The position numbers and the translations under genes are program-made. Source: Saturnia japonica (taxonomy: Eukaryota; Arthropoda; Insecta; Lepidoptera; Saturniidae). Taken from it: a stretch of DNA of 64,000 nucleotides. Shown here piece after piece: positions 1 to 11,859 of the stretch; the first letter of the stretch is position 1, and every line of letters begins with the position of its first letter. The notes below the pieces were generated by a model. That model was not told where the DNA came from and made no database searches. It saw only the letters and a program-made list of their open reading frames with translations. The stretch is taken from NCBI GenBank assembly GCA_033032175.1, contig CM065320.1, forward strand, positions 3,720,001 to 3,784,000, written 5' to 3'.

Positions 1-1050
1 CAAAAGAATCAAGAAGCTTTTTATGACCATTAAATTTGTTCTACAATATTAAGAGATCTTGAACTTTGATTGAATAATGCTTTCATGACGACGACTTTAT
101 GTAGAAAAACTGCATTTATAACCATCGGAATTAATGATACGAGTCGATTTATTTGGTAACTACTAGGCATTATTAGATACCTTTATGTGGGTATTATTAA
201 TTAACACATAATTATGTTGTCGTTTGCTACATGCGATTCCATATCGCAATGCAGTGAGCATATAGTAAGTAATAAATTTGTCAAACTACTTTCTTATTTA
301 TTTGATTAGTATCTGAGCTTTTCTTCCTAAAATAAAATAGATAACAGAAAAAAAAAACATAAATTAAAATATAATGTCGCAATTTGGCTTTATTTTCTGT
401 GTATGTTAAATTTTCTACCTCGATTTTAGACGCTTAGATTAATTAGGTCCAAACTCAAAAATTATATTTATTATTTTTCGTTTAGTATTTACCAGTCTAA
501 AACAACTTCTTAAAGGTCCCTTGTTAGGCCTATTTTCGAGCACGTGGTCGAAAATTAACGATTTTAAGCAAACGGAAATCCTATTTTCAACCGTTTCATT
601 TCATAATTACAATATTAAAATTGGGAATAAAGATTGTTTTTTCATATATATATAATATAATACATCTTGTATAATATTTTTTAAATAAAGAAACAACCTT
701 TAAGGACCATTTTTTTCAGAGGTAGGTAACGACACGTTTGGTAACGTTGACTCTGAACTGCCAAAGAATTCTATATTTTTATTTTATGGAAGATGCATAA
801 GAGCAACTTTATGTGTTTGTGTGTAAACTACTAATAGATCAAAGTTACTACGCAATTACAGTTAATTGTTATAAATATGTCAGTGTTGCTATTTTCTTCA
901 TTATTTCAAAAACCGTCTGTGAAATGGTAGAGAACTGCAGGTGGTCGGCAATCTGGCTTTTCAACCTCCGGCTGTACGGGTGCCTCCAGGTTTACTTTCC
1001 GGAGGTGCATCAGCCTACACACTATAATATTAGTAAAAAAATATAATGTA
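1..1050. other. AT-rich spacer, no gene seen
   Basis: Low-complexity AT-rich DNA with many poly-A and poly-T runs. The only open frames are short, lack splice-site support and show no protein motif. A short G+C-richer patch near 925-1020 has no recognisable content. Confidence 0.6.
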
Positions 1051-1687
1051 CTAGCCGTGGCCCACGGTTTCAACCGTATTAATTTTATATGACACGCATC
1101 TGCCAACGCACCCGTGTAGCTTCCCGCAAGTACAAATTATTTTAATTTTCCATTGTCTGCTAAACTATGTATCCAAATAACATGCAAAGGGCAAAATTTA
1201 ACTTCATAAAACTTTCTTTATGATGAAGTAGTTTTTGTTTCTAAGGATTAATATGCGATGTATAAAAATAATGCTCATAAATAAATTTTATATCTTCAAC
1301 AAAAAAAAAATCGCAAAATACCTTGTTGTGGTTTATGTATAAAAGATAGGCATATGCCATTGCGATATATTTTTTAGATATACTAAGGTGTTATATTTTT
1401 GTAGAACATTGTATTTGTGTATCAATAACCATTACATCAGCGTACGCGGATAAAGCATTTCGGGAGGGTTTTCACTTCTGACGTACTTGACCAAAAATCA
1501 ATATTTAAGGCTAGCTGAGAGTTGTAGCCTAATGTTAGATAGGCTATACTATTCCTCGTTAATCTGCAGGCTATCATATACAAAACTCATTTTTCGAATC
1601 TGACTAGTAGGTAGTTCCAGAGATTAGCGTGTTTAACAAACAAACAAACAAAAAAATAAATTCCGCTTTATTATATTATAGTATATA
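1051..1687 (-). mobile_element. Helitron-like non-autonomous element
   Basis: Read on the minus strand, this copy ends in CTAG followed by T (plus strand starts aCTAGCCGTGGCCCACGG) and has a G+C-rich 3' end. Its 5' end is an AT-rich tract (plus strand gctttattatattatagtat) next to a CAAA-repeat run at 1638-1655. The same arrangement occurs at 12811-13553 (minus) and 31661-32285 (plus). TC...CTAG termini are the hallmark of Helitrons. The 5' TC is mutated here. No Rep/helicase frame is present, so it would depend on an autonomous partner. Confidence 0.6.
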
Positions 1688-1914
1688 GTGTGTAGTATAT
1701 TAATTTAAGACTACGTGATCACGTTGACGTTCGATGAAGAGAATCTAACACAAAAATTAATCATTTTCATAAACAAAGGTTTAAAATGTAAAAATAACCT
1801 TACACGTCTGTATTTTGATTAGACAACATTGCGGTATTTATATTTAGGTATGTAAAAAAGACCTCTTGGCAATACGTTTGATGGGAGTCAGTGTACGGCA
1901 CGATATTCCTACTT

Positions 1915-2070
1915 CCTCGTAACGTCGTCGTGGGCAGGCACATTCGCGACGTGGAAATGTCAAGGTCGAGTACGCTCACTTCCTTTGGCTCCGTACCCCG
2001 CATGCCTTTAGAGATTGTCGCCGCTGCGCCGCGCCGCGCCGAACCGTGCCGCACTAGTGCCTGCTCATAA
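1915..2070. promoter_or_regulatory. G+C/CpG-rich island
   Basis: About 150 bp of G+C-rich sequence with a run of gccgc/gcgcc words stands out in AT-rich spacer. It lacks repeat ends. A 99-codon minus frame crosses it, but it has no motif and G+C-rich DNA stays open by chance. It may be a regulatory element or promoter; this is inference from composition only. Confidence 0.2.
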
Positions 2071-2509
2071 AGTACAAACATGATTATTTTGCATAACAAA
2101 ACATATTGTTGTATAATTATCGATGGTACGTAATAGATAAGATGATGATTATTAATCTTCGAATATTTTTTTATTACTATGTATTCGGTTCTTGTTAATT
2201 TTTATTTTATAAGTATAAGTTTTTTTATGTTAAACGGATTTTAGGTTTCTACTAAGTAATAGAAAGACAATGAATATATTTATTTTATACATTTCAGTAC
2301 TTGATCATGGACGTATAAAAAAAGGCGGACGTAATGTTCACTAAGATAGCGGTGAATCACTCATAGTAAGTTAGCTACGCACACATTCACACCATAGTAA
2401 GTCAGTCACCCGCCATTATCGCCTGAGACCTCCTCCGCTAGGAGTAATAGTGTTCTGTGGAGACCTCGCCCGAGTGACGTTTTTGACGTGTTTAGTTAAA
2501 AATTTAAAA

Positions 2510-2590
2510 ATGTCGTTATGTGTAGTAAAGAGGTGTCGGAACCGTAGTAGTTTCAATTAAAAAATCAGGGAGTTCACATTTCACAAATAA
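2510..2590 (+). pseudogene. THAP-domain N-terminus relic
   Basis: An ATG opens a frame reading MSLCVVKRCRNRSS, then FN, a TAA at 2558, KIREFTFHK and a second TAA at 2588. The pattern Met-x-x-Cys-x4-Cys-x-Asn followed by a Thr-Phe-His segment is how THAP zinc-finger DNA-binding domains begin. In many THAP genes the first exon ends just after this point, but no GT donor is left here. Two in-frame stops show it is dead. The inverted ends around it suggest it came from a P-like transposase. Confidence 0.4.
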
Positions 2591-2653
2591 ACTTGTAATA
2601 TATTCAATTGATTTCTTGATTTTTACGTAAAATTATTGCGATATAATTAAAAC

Positions 2654-2676
2654 CATAGATGTATACTACATCTATG
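2654..2676. repeat. Perfect 10-bp-arm palindrome
   Basis: The sequence catagatgta-tac-tacatctatg is an exact inverted repeat with a 3-base centre. It lies inside the putative P-like element. It could form a cruciform or be a tiny foldback remnant. Confidence 0.6.
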
Positions 2677-3598
2677 TTTACAACACATCACCGGTCAGTG
2701 TTTCCAATAATTAAAACACAAATTACCACGGAACTGTGGTAGATTGATAGTAATTTGTTCGAACAAAATTTATTTACCTAATTGATTATATTATTATTAA
2801 GTTTTATAATTAATAAATCATTACTAAAGTATTTATCAATACTACATATTCACAGTTTATTAATTACATTTTCCCTTAAAATATTTTTTTATGTTACACA
2901 TATAATATTATGTTGTATTTGCGAGTTGGTACATAGAATGGTTTTAAAAGATAATATAACAATATGTGTATAGAACTATAAATACAAGTACAATTATGTT
3001 AACCAAAATTCTACAAAAAAATAGGGCGAATTATTGTTTTTTTTTTTTAATATAAATTATATGGGCACTACTGAGCATTAAAGGAACAGAACACAGAATT
3101 AGTCTTTATTAAATACATATATTGCCGAAAACATTTAAATATTCTAATGATACAATATACGTGAGCTCACGCAAGGGCGGTGCCCGGTGGGCTGAAGGTC
3201 ACGATGCGCGGTCACTTGGTCAGGGACACGGGGAAAGGGCTGCAGATAGGGTTTTCACTACGTAACATTGGAGGGGTTTCTCTTGAAAATGATATATCCT
3301 TTGAAAGTAGAAAACAAGTATATAAAAAATATTTTCCATAAAAGTTATTTGTTATGTTAAGCTAAAAAATCATAAGCTATAAATAAAATGATAGAGGTTT
3401 GCCGTGCGTGCATATGCATATGCCGTTCTCTTTCTCTAGGTCTCCCAGAAATCGAAAACTTTTTTTTTTTTTTTAACGACTACATAAATTTTCTTCTCAT
3501 TGTAATACTCTAAAACCCTCAGACACTTACATGTCCCTCATTGCTGTACTTTACTTTTGTTTTAGCGGAATTACATCCACCTTTTTTATACGTCCCAT

Positions 3599-4143
3599 AA
3601 CTTTGATTAATATTATTTTTCAATAATAATTATTTTTGTTGACAACACGTCGATAAGTAATAAATATATACATAGATAGAGTAGGGTAAGAGTAAGAGTA
3701 GAGATAGCGTAAGAGCACGTTTAATAGTCAGAGTAAGAGTATTACCATTACTGATTTATTTTATGACTGAAAAGTGACGTGCTCTGTCGACCGCGGTTCA
3801 CGAACACTGTGGGGAAATAGAATACCATAACTAATTGCTACTTAGTATTACTTTTAGGTGGCTACACTTGTGCGTTGTAAATGTGGAGTCTATATAGTCT
3901 AAGCTATATACCTGTTGTTAATTATGTGGATTATACAGTTTTGCTACAAGTGAATATTTTCATTGTGTTATCCCACATGTGGTGAAAATAAAAATTGAAG
4001 GGTTGAAAGTTTTTATGAAGAACCCATTATGTCTCAAATTAGGGACATCAAAATTCATATATAAATGCTTTTGGTAAGAAATAAAAGGGGTTTCACATTT
4101 TTCAAAAAAACCTTCCCACAAGCTGGTACACTAAGGGTGATTA
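3599..4143. other. AT-rich spacer, no gene seen
   Basis: No open frame with motifs or splice support. A short purine-rich direct repeat (gagtaagagtaagag type) occurs near 3680-3745. Confidence 0.5.
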
Positions 4144-4326
4144 TAATTATTTTTTAAGTTTTATCAGGACGGTTCATGTATTGGATTCATATTGGCATAT
4201 AATTACAATAACATACACACTGACACTTTCATAAACCCATGTATGATTTTCTTTTTGTTTGTCGTGTTCCGAGATAAGTCTGTGTATATCCAATAATTCA
4301 CAGACGAGGTCGCGGGTAGCAGTTAG
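4144..4326 (+). mobile_element. Helitron-like fragment, single-copy relative of the 53-kb array element
   Basis: This segment matches the flank-unit-end order of the element at 53391-54928. It has the same 'ttggattcatattggcatata' lead-in, one copy of the 'cccatgtatgattttctt' unit, and the ending 'cacagacgaggtcgcgggta'. It ends in a decayed TTAG instead of CTAG. It shows what the related element looked like before its central unit multiplied. Confidence 0.55.
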
Positions 4327-4329
4327 TAA

Positions 4330-5437
4330 ATATATATCTAAATCAAAGTTTTGATTTCTATCAAATGTCAGACCGACACGACGCGACGCGACACTAACGC
4401 GGACGGAGCCAGGGCGAGACGAAGGGCCTGGCGTAACGGCGACGCCAATGGAGCGCGATTCCCTCAAGCATTTCTTATTATAAACTGTGATTAGTACAAC
4501 ACTTCCGTAGAAACAATTTTATAGTATAAAAACGAAATAACTTCCTCAATATTGAAAAACTATTTAAGTTGACACGACACACCTTTCGTAATTACTTGAT
4601 TCGATTACTTATGTGAATAGAATTCATTACAATATGCATTTTATCCTTTACTTTTTTTATAGTAGCAAGGTGTTTGTTTGGTGGTATGTTATAGAGTACA
4701 GTCCACAAATAATAGCGACTACAGAGAGATCGAAAAACAATTGCCGGTTGTGCCAGCCTACAAGCCTCTCGGCAGCTGAATATACACTGGCTAATCCTGA
4801 AACGCTTTAAACCAAAAGAGAGTAACTGTGACGGGTTTATTATAACGTGCACACACCCAGATTTATGGATATTATACCTTGACACACACCTAATCGACTA
4901 TAGACTCCTTGACTCAAATTTGGTGCACTAAATAAATATATTTTCTGTAGTATTAAAGTTTAAAGTACCTATTAAATTAAAATTTTACGGTTTTCTAGGT
5001 AATTTTTTTTTTCTCTAATCGGACAATAATTTAAGACCTACTTTAAAAAAGGTCAACTAGTCTATTACAATTGTCACATCTGGTCACTGATGTATGGTGG
5101 TCGCGATTCCATGGATTGGGACATAATAACTGTCGTGTCCTATCACCTAGCATGAATATCTCGGCCCACGCAGGTGCGTAGAATTGAAGAAAAAGTTATC
5201 CCAATGAACATTTTGAGTATTAAATACATACGTGGATTTACTATGGTACATACTCAATGACATTTTAAGATGGTACTAGTGAAAATTTGTAAAATAATTT
5301 CTAAACACATTAAAAGTTATAATTTTCTACCTATTTTGGGGAAGACCAACAAATAAACATTAATTAATTTTCTCAACAAAAACATAAATGTGAAAAAGAG
5401 GCCAAGGTCGGTATTTACAATTAATAATATTAGGTCC
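4330..5437. other. Spacer, no gene seen
   Basis: Mostly AT-rich. A G+C-rich patch at 4372-4452 (cgacacgacgcgacgcgacac type) follows the Helitron fragment. Short overlapping frames on both strands near 4600-4885 have no motif. Confidence 0.5.
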
Positions 5438-5440
5438 TTA

Positions 5441-6635
5441 CATATGAAATTAGCGTTTTAGGTGGAAAAAGTAAAACGATTAAAATAAAAATAGACATAT
5501 AATCAATCGAAGTATGTACCATTGTTATCTATGCACTTTCGCCATTTTATAGGTAGTTCATAGATTAGATTGCTGAAAAAATTGTGGGAGCAAGAATTTA
5601 TAAAAAATTTGAAGACGGTTTGGACAGCCTCATCGGAATTGAATTATTTTCCTTGCAAGATATTTTCCAAATTCCGAAAAAAGTGGTAATCTATAGGAGC
5701 AAGGTCCGGGGAGCATGGCAGTTGTCGGAGACATTCCAACCGCAATTCCTCCAATTTAACGACCGTCTGTCGTGAAGTATGTGGTCTAGCGTTGTCCTAA
5801 AGCAGCAGTGGGCTAGAGAGATTGACCAGTCTCGGTTCTTTATCGGCTAGCTCTTTAATCATGGTTTGACAATACAGATCTGCTGTTATGGTTTGGCCAG
5901 ATCTTAGGAAACTGTAGTATATGACGCCAGCACTGGTCAACCAATCACTCAGCAGTACCTTTTTCTGAGTCAACTTTCGCTTGGGAAAGGATTTGGCCGG
6001 TTCTCCTGGAATCAACTACTGTGATGAGCGTTTCCGATTGTCGTAAAGGATGTATTATTTGTCACTAGTAACAATACGATTTAAAATTCCTTCGTTACCT
6101 ATTGTGACCGTTGAGTAATGTAACGCAGCACTTAATGCGTGTTTGTTGGTGTGCTTCAGTCAATTCATGCGGTACCCATTTCTCGAGCTTTTTCACTTTG
6201 CTAATTTGTTTTAAGTGAATAAAAATTGTTTTATCACTCACACCGAAGCCTGTCGCTAACTCTGAGTGGTTTGCGACGGATCCACGTCCACGATCACCTT
6301 TAATCCTTCATTATCAACTATCATTATTAAAAACATACCGTGCTTTCCTTTACAACAGCTTCTCCATATACATCATTAATCCTTCGAGCTGTTTCTACAG
6401 CACTGATGCCACGATGGAACTCATATTCGTAAATAAAGCGATATTTTTATATTTCCATTTTGATAAAGAACGACGTCAAAGAAAAATTAAATGGTGCGAA
6501 AACAAATGAATCATTAAATCGAGACACAAAGACACGAGCCTAAGTTAGAACTAAGTTTGAATTTGGAATTCCTAACCAAACGCCAGATATTTAAGATCAA
6601 AGTGGCCAGTTCAACAAAACGCCAATTTCATATGT
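5441..6635 (-). mobile_element. mariner element, degraded, with inverted ends
   Basis: The left end TACATATGAAATTAGCGTTTT (from 5439) and the complement of the right end (CATATGAAATTGGCGTTTTG) match, and each lies next to a TA. That gives an element of about 1.2 kb with TA target duplications, the normal size for mariner. Between the ends, minus-strand segments read as pieces of a mariner transposase. Many stops and frame changes make it inactive. Confidence 0.75.
5583..6470 (-). pseudogene. mariner transposase relic (DD34D type)
   Basis: The clearest block, at 5797-6015, includes FPKRKLTQKKVLLSDW, SAGVIYYSFLRSGQTITADL and KEPRLVN, a core stretch typical of mariner transposases. Downstream at about 5590-5790 the frame shifts, and SPDLAPIDYHFFRNL carries the last catalytic Asp region, followed by FNSDEAVQTVF. 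Upstream at 6020-6460 there are N-terminal helix-turn-helix remnants. Family proteins are about 345 residues and cut and paste DNA at TA. At least two frame changes and several stops break this copy. Confidence 0.75.
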
Positions 6636-8429
6636 AAGTACCTAATTTAGTGGATGCGCAGAGAGAGAGAGTCACTTCCAAACATTGACTATTGACTATT
6701 TAACAATGAGAACATGCGTAAATGTTGTTTAGGTACATTTATCGGTTTTTTCCATATACTGATGTATATTAAGTGTTCCTTTTCATTATTTTTGTACTGG
6801 GATTATTGTTTAGCACATATGTACTTAAAATACCAGTCTAAGTATCCATAACATAAAAATATGTGTCTGTTGCACTACTCCATGTCCGTCGTTGTGCTTA
6901 CTGCGAGCAAAGCAGTTTTTATGGTCATTGAAGCATCAAGTGCGACTAAACGCCTACACTTTTCCCATCGGGGTGCGCCCGTCGTGCCGTGTCGCTTGAA
7001 GCCTTATTACGAGATAATTAACTCATGTAATGTTGCCCCGAATCTGTTAGCTATATGCTCTAAAATACATTTTTTATGGATTTAAAAAATGTTCAGATAT
7101 TTCTCTAACCTTTTACAAAAACGTAACCTCCTTAGCCACTAAGTTTAACATGAAAACGGAATAAAGACATCATCATTATATTATTACGTGAGAAGAAACT
7201 TCGGACACCTTTTTAAGCGTATTGCGTGCACGGAAGTCTGTGAGATTTAGCATGCTTAAAGATTATATGGAGGAGTGCAGAAAGCTAAAATTTATTTATA
7301 ATATCTGTTGCTAATATAAAAAATGAAATTAATTAATACTGCGAATCCTAATCTGAACAGTGCCATTGAACTTATTCCCCCCAAAATATTGACATTGTCA
7401 TTCAATGAAAAGTGACAGCAAGTGATATAATATTCATTGTTTAGGTTCATACTGCAAATTTAATGTCAAACAGAAAATAGTCTATTATTAAAAAGTCGCT
7501 GGTCGAATTTCGATCATTGGGCGACCGCTAGTACCTACGTATAATAAACACTGTACTTTATACAAAATATTGATATGGGCTGGTAAATACGTATAATTAA
7601 AGTTACGAAATATAAATATAATATAATAATTATACTAATTCATTGGACCTTTTCTTGAACTGAGAGTAATTTACTAATTTCACACCTAAAATATTACACT
7701 GCTATGTATAATATTATAGATGAAACACAAGATAAAATCGTAATTTACGTGTGGTTTCTGATGATCAAGATCCATTTATTTGTCTAGTCCGTCGATTGTT
7801 TTAATTGAATAGTTGTCTTATAATATTGACTAAAATATTGAAATACAAAGAATATGCAGACTAGTGTGTTAATAAAAAGTTTTGTTACATAAATGTATAG
7901 ATATATAGGTACTATACATCCACCAATTAAATTGACGTTATACGGATATATTTTTACTTTCTTACTTCGTTTTTAGTTATCTACCTATAATTATGTTATG
8001 ATAAGTAAATACGAGAGAGTAGCATTCTAGATTCAAATGAAATGAATAGTTTTCTATAGAAAATCGTAAAAATAGCCACTCTGTAATCTAATTTATCTTT
8101 ATTTATTACATATTTTTAAGCGTTATATGCCGATCGATGTTAATTATTACTTTCTTTTTATCTTTTGTTGAACAAAAATTAGCATATGGTCGATTTTGAA
8201 TTGTCTCCGGAAGAAAGATTTCTTATCTTTATAAAACATAATGTTTACTTAATCTAATTATCGCAATCGTCATCATCATCTCTGACAAAAGACATGCACT
8301 GTTGGAAATAGGCTTCCCCGATGACCGCCACAATAATCGGTCCCGCGCTGTTTGCATCCATCATTTACATAAAGTAGACATTAAATAAATAGTCTTGTTT
8401 AGCAGGTTTATTAAAGAAAAGCAATAGCG

Positions 8430-8640
8430 ACTATTACGTCACTAGCGTGCTAGCAACTGCCATTGAGGATCGTGTAAGCCGGCGAGAGTGCATTCCCAGC
8501 TATCTAATGACAATGACAGAGCATCCCCGCTTTCCAAGTTCATTGACAACGAAAGTGTTGCGCATGCGTGAAAACTCGCGCCAATTATAAGCGCGGGAGG
8601 TAACAAGCAACAAGTACGCGAGCGCGAAGTACAATGTTGC
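8430..8640. promoter_or_regulatory. G+C-rich island
   Basis: A sharp rise in G+C with CpG-rich words such as gttgcgcatgcgtg and aactcgcgcc in surrounding AT-rich DNA. A minus frame of 81 codons overlaps it but has no motif. It may be a cis-regulatory element; the evidence is composition only. Confidence 0.2.
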
Positions 8641-9069
8641 CAACAATATTTTTTTAAATTCATTTGAACATGTTGTGTTTCCGTCAAAAATACTTTAAAC
8701 TAATTTATTTTCGTGAATAGAAACCGTTATAATACAACATGACGAAAGTAGATACATAGTATCAAAATAAACAATGTATTAGATACTTAAAGTACGTAGG
8801 TAACTATTATTAAATGAATGACACTGTAAAGCTATAATTAACGTCCAAATTTCGTCAATATAATATAAACCGTCACCACCCTCGGTGCTACTATACTGTG
8901 TAATCTTACTGTAGTAGCTGTAAAATCTGTAGAAGAATAGATAACGGATGTCTATGAGTTAGCATTGCTGATAATATTTTTAAAAAACTATGATAACGTA
9001 TAAAAAATTCATTTACATATCCCGTTTTCGATTATCCCTAATCCACTAGATATGAAGGGAGATCTATTA

Positions 9070-9200
9070 AGTTGGCAACACTAGCGCAGCGGTCGTTGGT
9101 TGCGAGACGACGCGCCCGGCTGAGCGCACTTCATTGCCAAGGCCGGCGTGCTTTCTCCACGATCTACGAGCTATTACGTAGCACCTCCACAGCGCTTGTA
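9070..9200. promoter_or_regulatory. G+C-rich island
   Basis: About 130 bp rich in CpG (gagacgacgcgcccggctga). No repeat ends or coding frame. It may be regulatory; the evidence is composition only. Confidence 0.2.
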
Positions 9201-9794
9201 TAACCTCATGTAATTGGAATTTGTTTTAGTTTGTAACAAATGAGCGGTAGCTGTTTGGGCTATTTTGAACTCCTAAAGATTTAAAAATTTACATTACTAC
9301 ATGTTAACATGCAATCGAAAAGTAATCTTTAAAATAATTTGTGGTGTATAAATCGTTTGAAGATGTGTTATCATATTTATTGACGCTATAAAGTACATTT
9401 CCGTCATAGGCGGTTGGAGTTAATAATGTTGATTGCTGGTTGTTCTTGACCTAATCTCTCGATGCCATGCCCGGCCCATTTGTGATGTATTTATGTCGAG
9501 GTATGATCTACGATTTATTCTTAACAGTTTGTAAATAAGTTAATTATTAAATACCATGTTTTGGGACGCATGATGATAAATAGGATCGAATAGGCAACTC
9601 ACCCAAGTTTGTAGGAATTGAATAAATTTAATGTATAACGCTATTGGTTTTGAATTAGGTAATACATAATAATTATTATCAAACTCGAAAAGTATATATT
9701 TTGCGTTGTAAAGATAATTAATAATAAATATTGGATCGACTTCGTATTTGCACATTTTATTCAAATTAACTAATAGAACAATTTAAAACAATTC

Positions 9795-10291
9795 TTTGTT
9801 ATGTCAAAATAACAGCTTTTTACTAAATGCATATGAAAGTATAAAGTTACGGTACTTATAACAAAAAAAACTATTTTAATTATTTTTTTATCTCTGTCTG
9901 TCTGTTTGTTCCGAGTAATCTCCGAAACGGTTGGACCGACTGTGACTGGACTTTTCCTGACAGATAGCTGTTGTTATAGAGAGTAACTTGGGCTACTTTT
10001 ATTTTAGATAAATAAATTACGGTTCCGCGCAAATAAAAATCAATTCGGAAAAACGATGACTTTGAAGAGCTTATTTATGGCTTACGCTAAGTAAACGTTA
10101 TGTGATATATTAATATTATAGTACATATATGTAAATCTTAAAAAAAATCAAAATATCAGCGAGAGCATATGTTTATCTTCTAAGGATCACCCACACAGTA
10201 AGCACGTTTGTCTTTAAAATAATCAGGAGCGAGGATAGTAAGATTCACGGCACACCACCACCACCACCACCACGACCACGGGCACAGCTAG
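9795..10291 (+). mobile_element. Helitron-like non-autonomous element (second family)
   Basis: It shares its order of words with 10851-11372: 'caaaataacagctttttact', 'tctgtctgtttgtt', 'tccgaaacggttggaccga', 'ggttccgc', 'tggcttacgct', and a final 'ggcacagCTAG' followed by T. The 5' boundary is not sharp. It contains a CAC microsatellite at 10254-10273. Confidence 0.55.
10254..10273 (+). repeat. CAC-type trinucleotide microsatellite
   Basis: A run of CAC units in the G+C-rich 3' part of the Helitron-like element. The sister copy at 10851-11372 lacks it, so it expanded in this copy. Confidence 0.8.
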
Positions 10292-10850
10292 TATTTTATA
10301 AAAGATCTATTTATGTTTTATTGGTCACATGATATTTATGCTCATATTGTATAACGCTGATGTTCCAGTTAAACTTATAGGTAACATTATTAATTTAATA
10401 TTAAACTATATTTTCTTACATTATTATGACAGTAACCTGCGTAGGGGCTTTTCAGGAAACTAAAGATTTGTCTGCCTCAAGGTTAAAACGTAAAATCCAT
10501 TTAAGTAACACAAATTGGAGGGAGGAAAAAAATAATTGCTCAATTCGTTTGTAGTTATTCACGTGTGACCGTCACTTAATGTTTCCCCATACTGGAATTC
10601 GATAGGAAATACAGTAGAAAATTCCTGTAGACATTCACTTCAATCTATTAAAGTATTTTTCTCGAAATATTGTTAGTTGCTAGGAAGTATGTTGTTCGTA
10701 GATTGCAGTAGATATAAAAAGGTGAAATACCTTATATCATCTATCAAAACTTGTCGCTGTCTATTATCTACGACTCAGAAATGATCTTTTTTTTAATTTT
10801 GTTACCTATTTATTGAGGAAGGTTATCTTCTTATTTTACCTTATTTTATA

Positions 10851-11372
10851 TCTTACAATTAATAAAATTGAAGTGTCTGTTTGTAATATCAAAATAACAG
10901 CTTTTTATTAAATGTATATGGAAATATATACGATACCTATAACAAAAACCCATCTTTAAAATTTTTGATTGACTGTTTGTCTGTCTGTTTGTCCCCGGTA
11001 TTCTCCGAAACGGTTGGACCGATTTTTAAGGGACATTCCCAGTGGTGATAGTTGATTTTGAAGGGAGTAAGTTAGGCTATTTTTATTTTACAATAAGAAT
11101 TAGGGTTCCGCACAAATAACAAAAAAAACTGGTCATGGGGAATCAATTCGGGCGCTTAAATGGCTTACGCTGAGTAAACCATAAGATATATAGCAAATTA
11201 ATTTACTACATAATTGTAGGCATTAAAAAAACCTACAAAAAAGTCAGGGACAGTATACGTCTAAGGAACACCCACAATAAGCATTTTTATCATTAAAATA
11301 TCCGGGAGCGGGGGAGCAAGATTTGCGCGGGCATTATGTAGTCCACGTGAGCGAATACATGAGCACAGCTAG
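10851..11372 (+). mobile_element. Helitron-like non-autonomous element (second family)
   Basis: It begins TC after an A (10850) and ends CTAG before a T (11373), the canonical A|TC...CTAG|T Helitron insertion. The internal words match 9795-10291. No coding capacity is seen. Confidence 0.65.
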
Positions 11373-11399
11373 TATGCTACATAACTACACAGTACGAGT

Positions 11400-11609
11400 C
11401 TAAGGAGCGGTGCAGTAACCATGAACGTCAAGTAACTTGGAAAGCTGTAGGCAAGTAGTACCTACGTGATCGGGAAACAACGTGAGAACGACGATATGCT
11501 ACACGGGTGCGTAGGCAGCAGCACGGCCCGGTGCGGCTCGGCGTGGCGAGCCGCGATGGAGGGTTAGCCGGATAAAAGTAACACGGATGAAACCATGGGG
11601 CACAGGTAG
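11400..11609 (+). mobile_element. Helitron-like 3' fragment
   Basis: Contains 'gcagtaaccatgaacgtcaa' and ends 'gaaaccatggggcacagGTAG', a mutated CTAG. A similar fragment with the same word order is at 59935-60055. Confidence 0.45.
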
Positions 11610-11784
11610 TATTATTATGAACCGATTTGGATGATTATTTTTTTGTTGGATAGGGTATCCCCTACCCTACCTTAACTTATCCCTCAAGCGTGGTCCCATT
11701 TTAATTTCATTGTCACTGGAGGAAACTTCTCGAAACCATTGAAGTTGGTATTCTTTTTTATTAAAAATTGTACTGACTTATTAG

Positions 11785-11850
11785 ATTTAACATGTTATCG
11801 TCTTCGGCCACATTACTTTACATCAGATGAGATTGTGGTGCAAACGTAAA
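11785..11850 (+). repeat. Short interspersed word shared with 60200-60262
   Basis: The block around 'atgttatcgtcttcggccac' and 'gagattgtggtg' is nearly identical in the two places, about 250 bp downstream of related Helitron 3' fragments each time. The family is unknown. Confidence 0.5.
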
Positions 11851-11859
11851 ACTGAAAAA

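Larger units (their letters stand above)
2306..3598. mobile_element. Possible P-type (THAP) DNA transposon, internally decayed
   Basis: Two ends match in inverted orientation over about 29 bp: left 2307-2335 (ATGGACGTATAAAAAAAGG...) and right 3570-3598, whose complement reads ATGGGACGTATAAAAAAGG. They differ by two substitutions and two one-base gaps. The left flank acttgatc (2299-2306) resembles the right flank actttgat (3600-3607), which would suit an 8-bp duplication, but the match is imperfect. A THAP-like start lies 200 bp inside the left end. P elements carry a THAP domain, roughly 30-bp inverted repeats and 8-bp duplications. No catalytic region is visible, so this could be a deletion derivative or two unrelated repeat ends. 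Confidence 0.35.
6640..9780. other. Long spacer with G+C-rich islands, no gene resolved
   Basis: AT-rich sequence with no recognisable coding exon. G+C-rich patches lie at about 6950-7010, 8430-8640 and 9075-9195. A Helitron-type 3' end in reverse appears near 7498-7540 (gtcgaatttcgatcattggg). Both strands stay open across 6860-7085 without any family motif. The other frames are short. Confidence 0.45.

Noticed and set aside
6861..7085. 74-codon plus frame with moderately G+C-rich content
   Set aside because: Both strands are open, there are no flanking splice signals and no family resemblance.
8442..8687. 81-codon minus frame in a G+C-rich island
   Set aside because: No protein motif, no splice or poly-A support, and G+C-rich DNA is open by chance.
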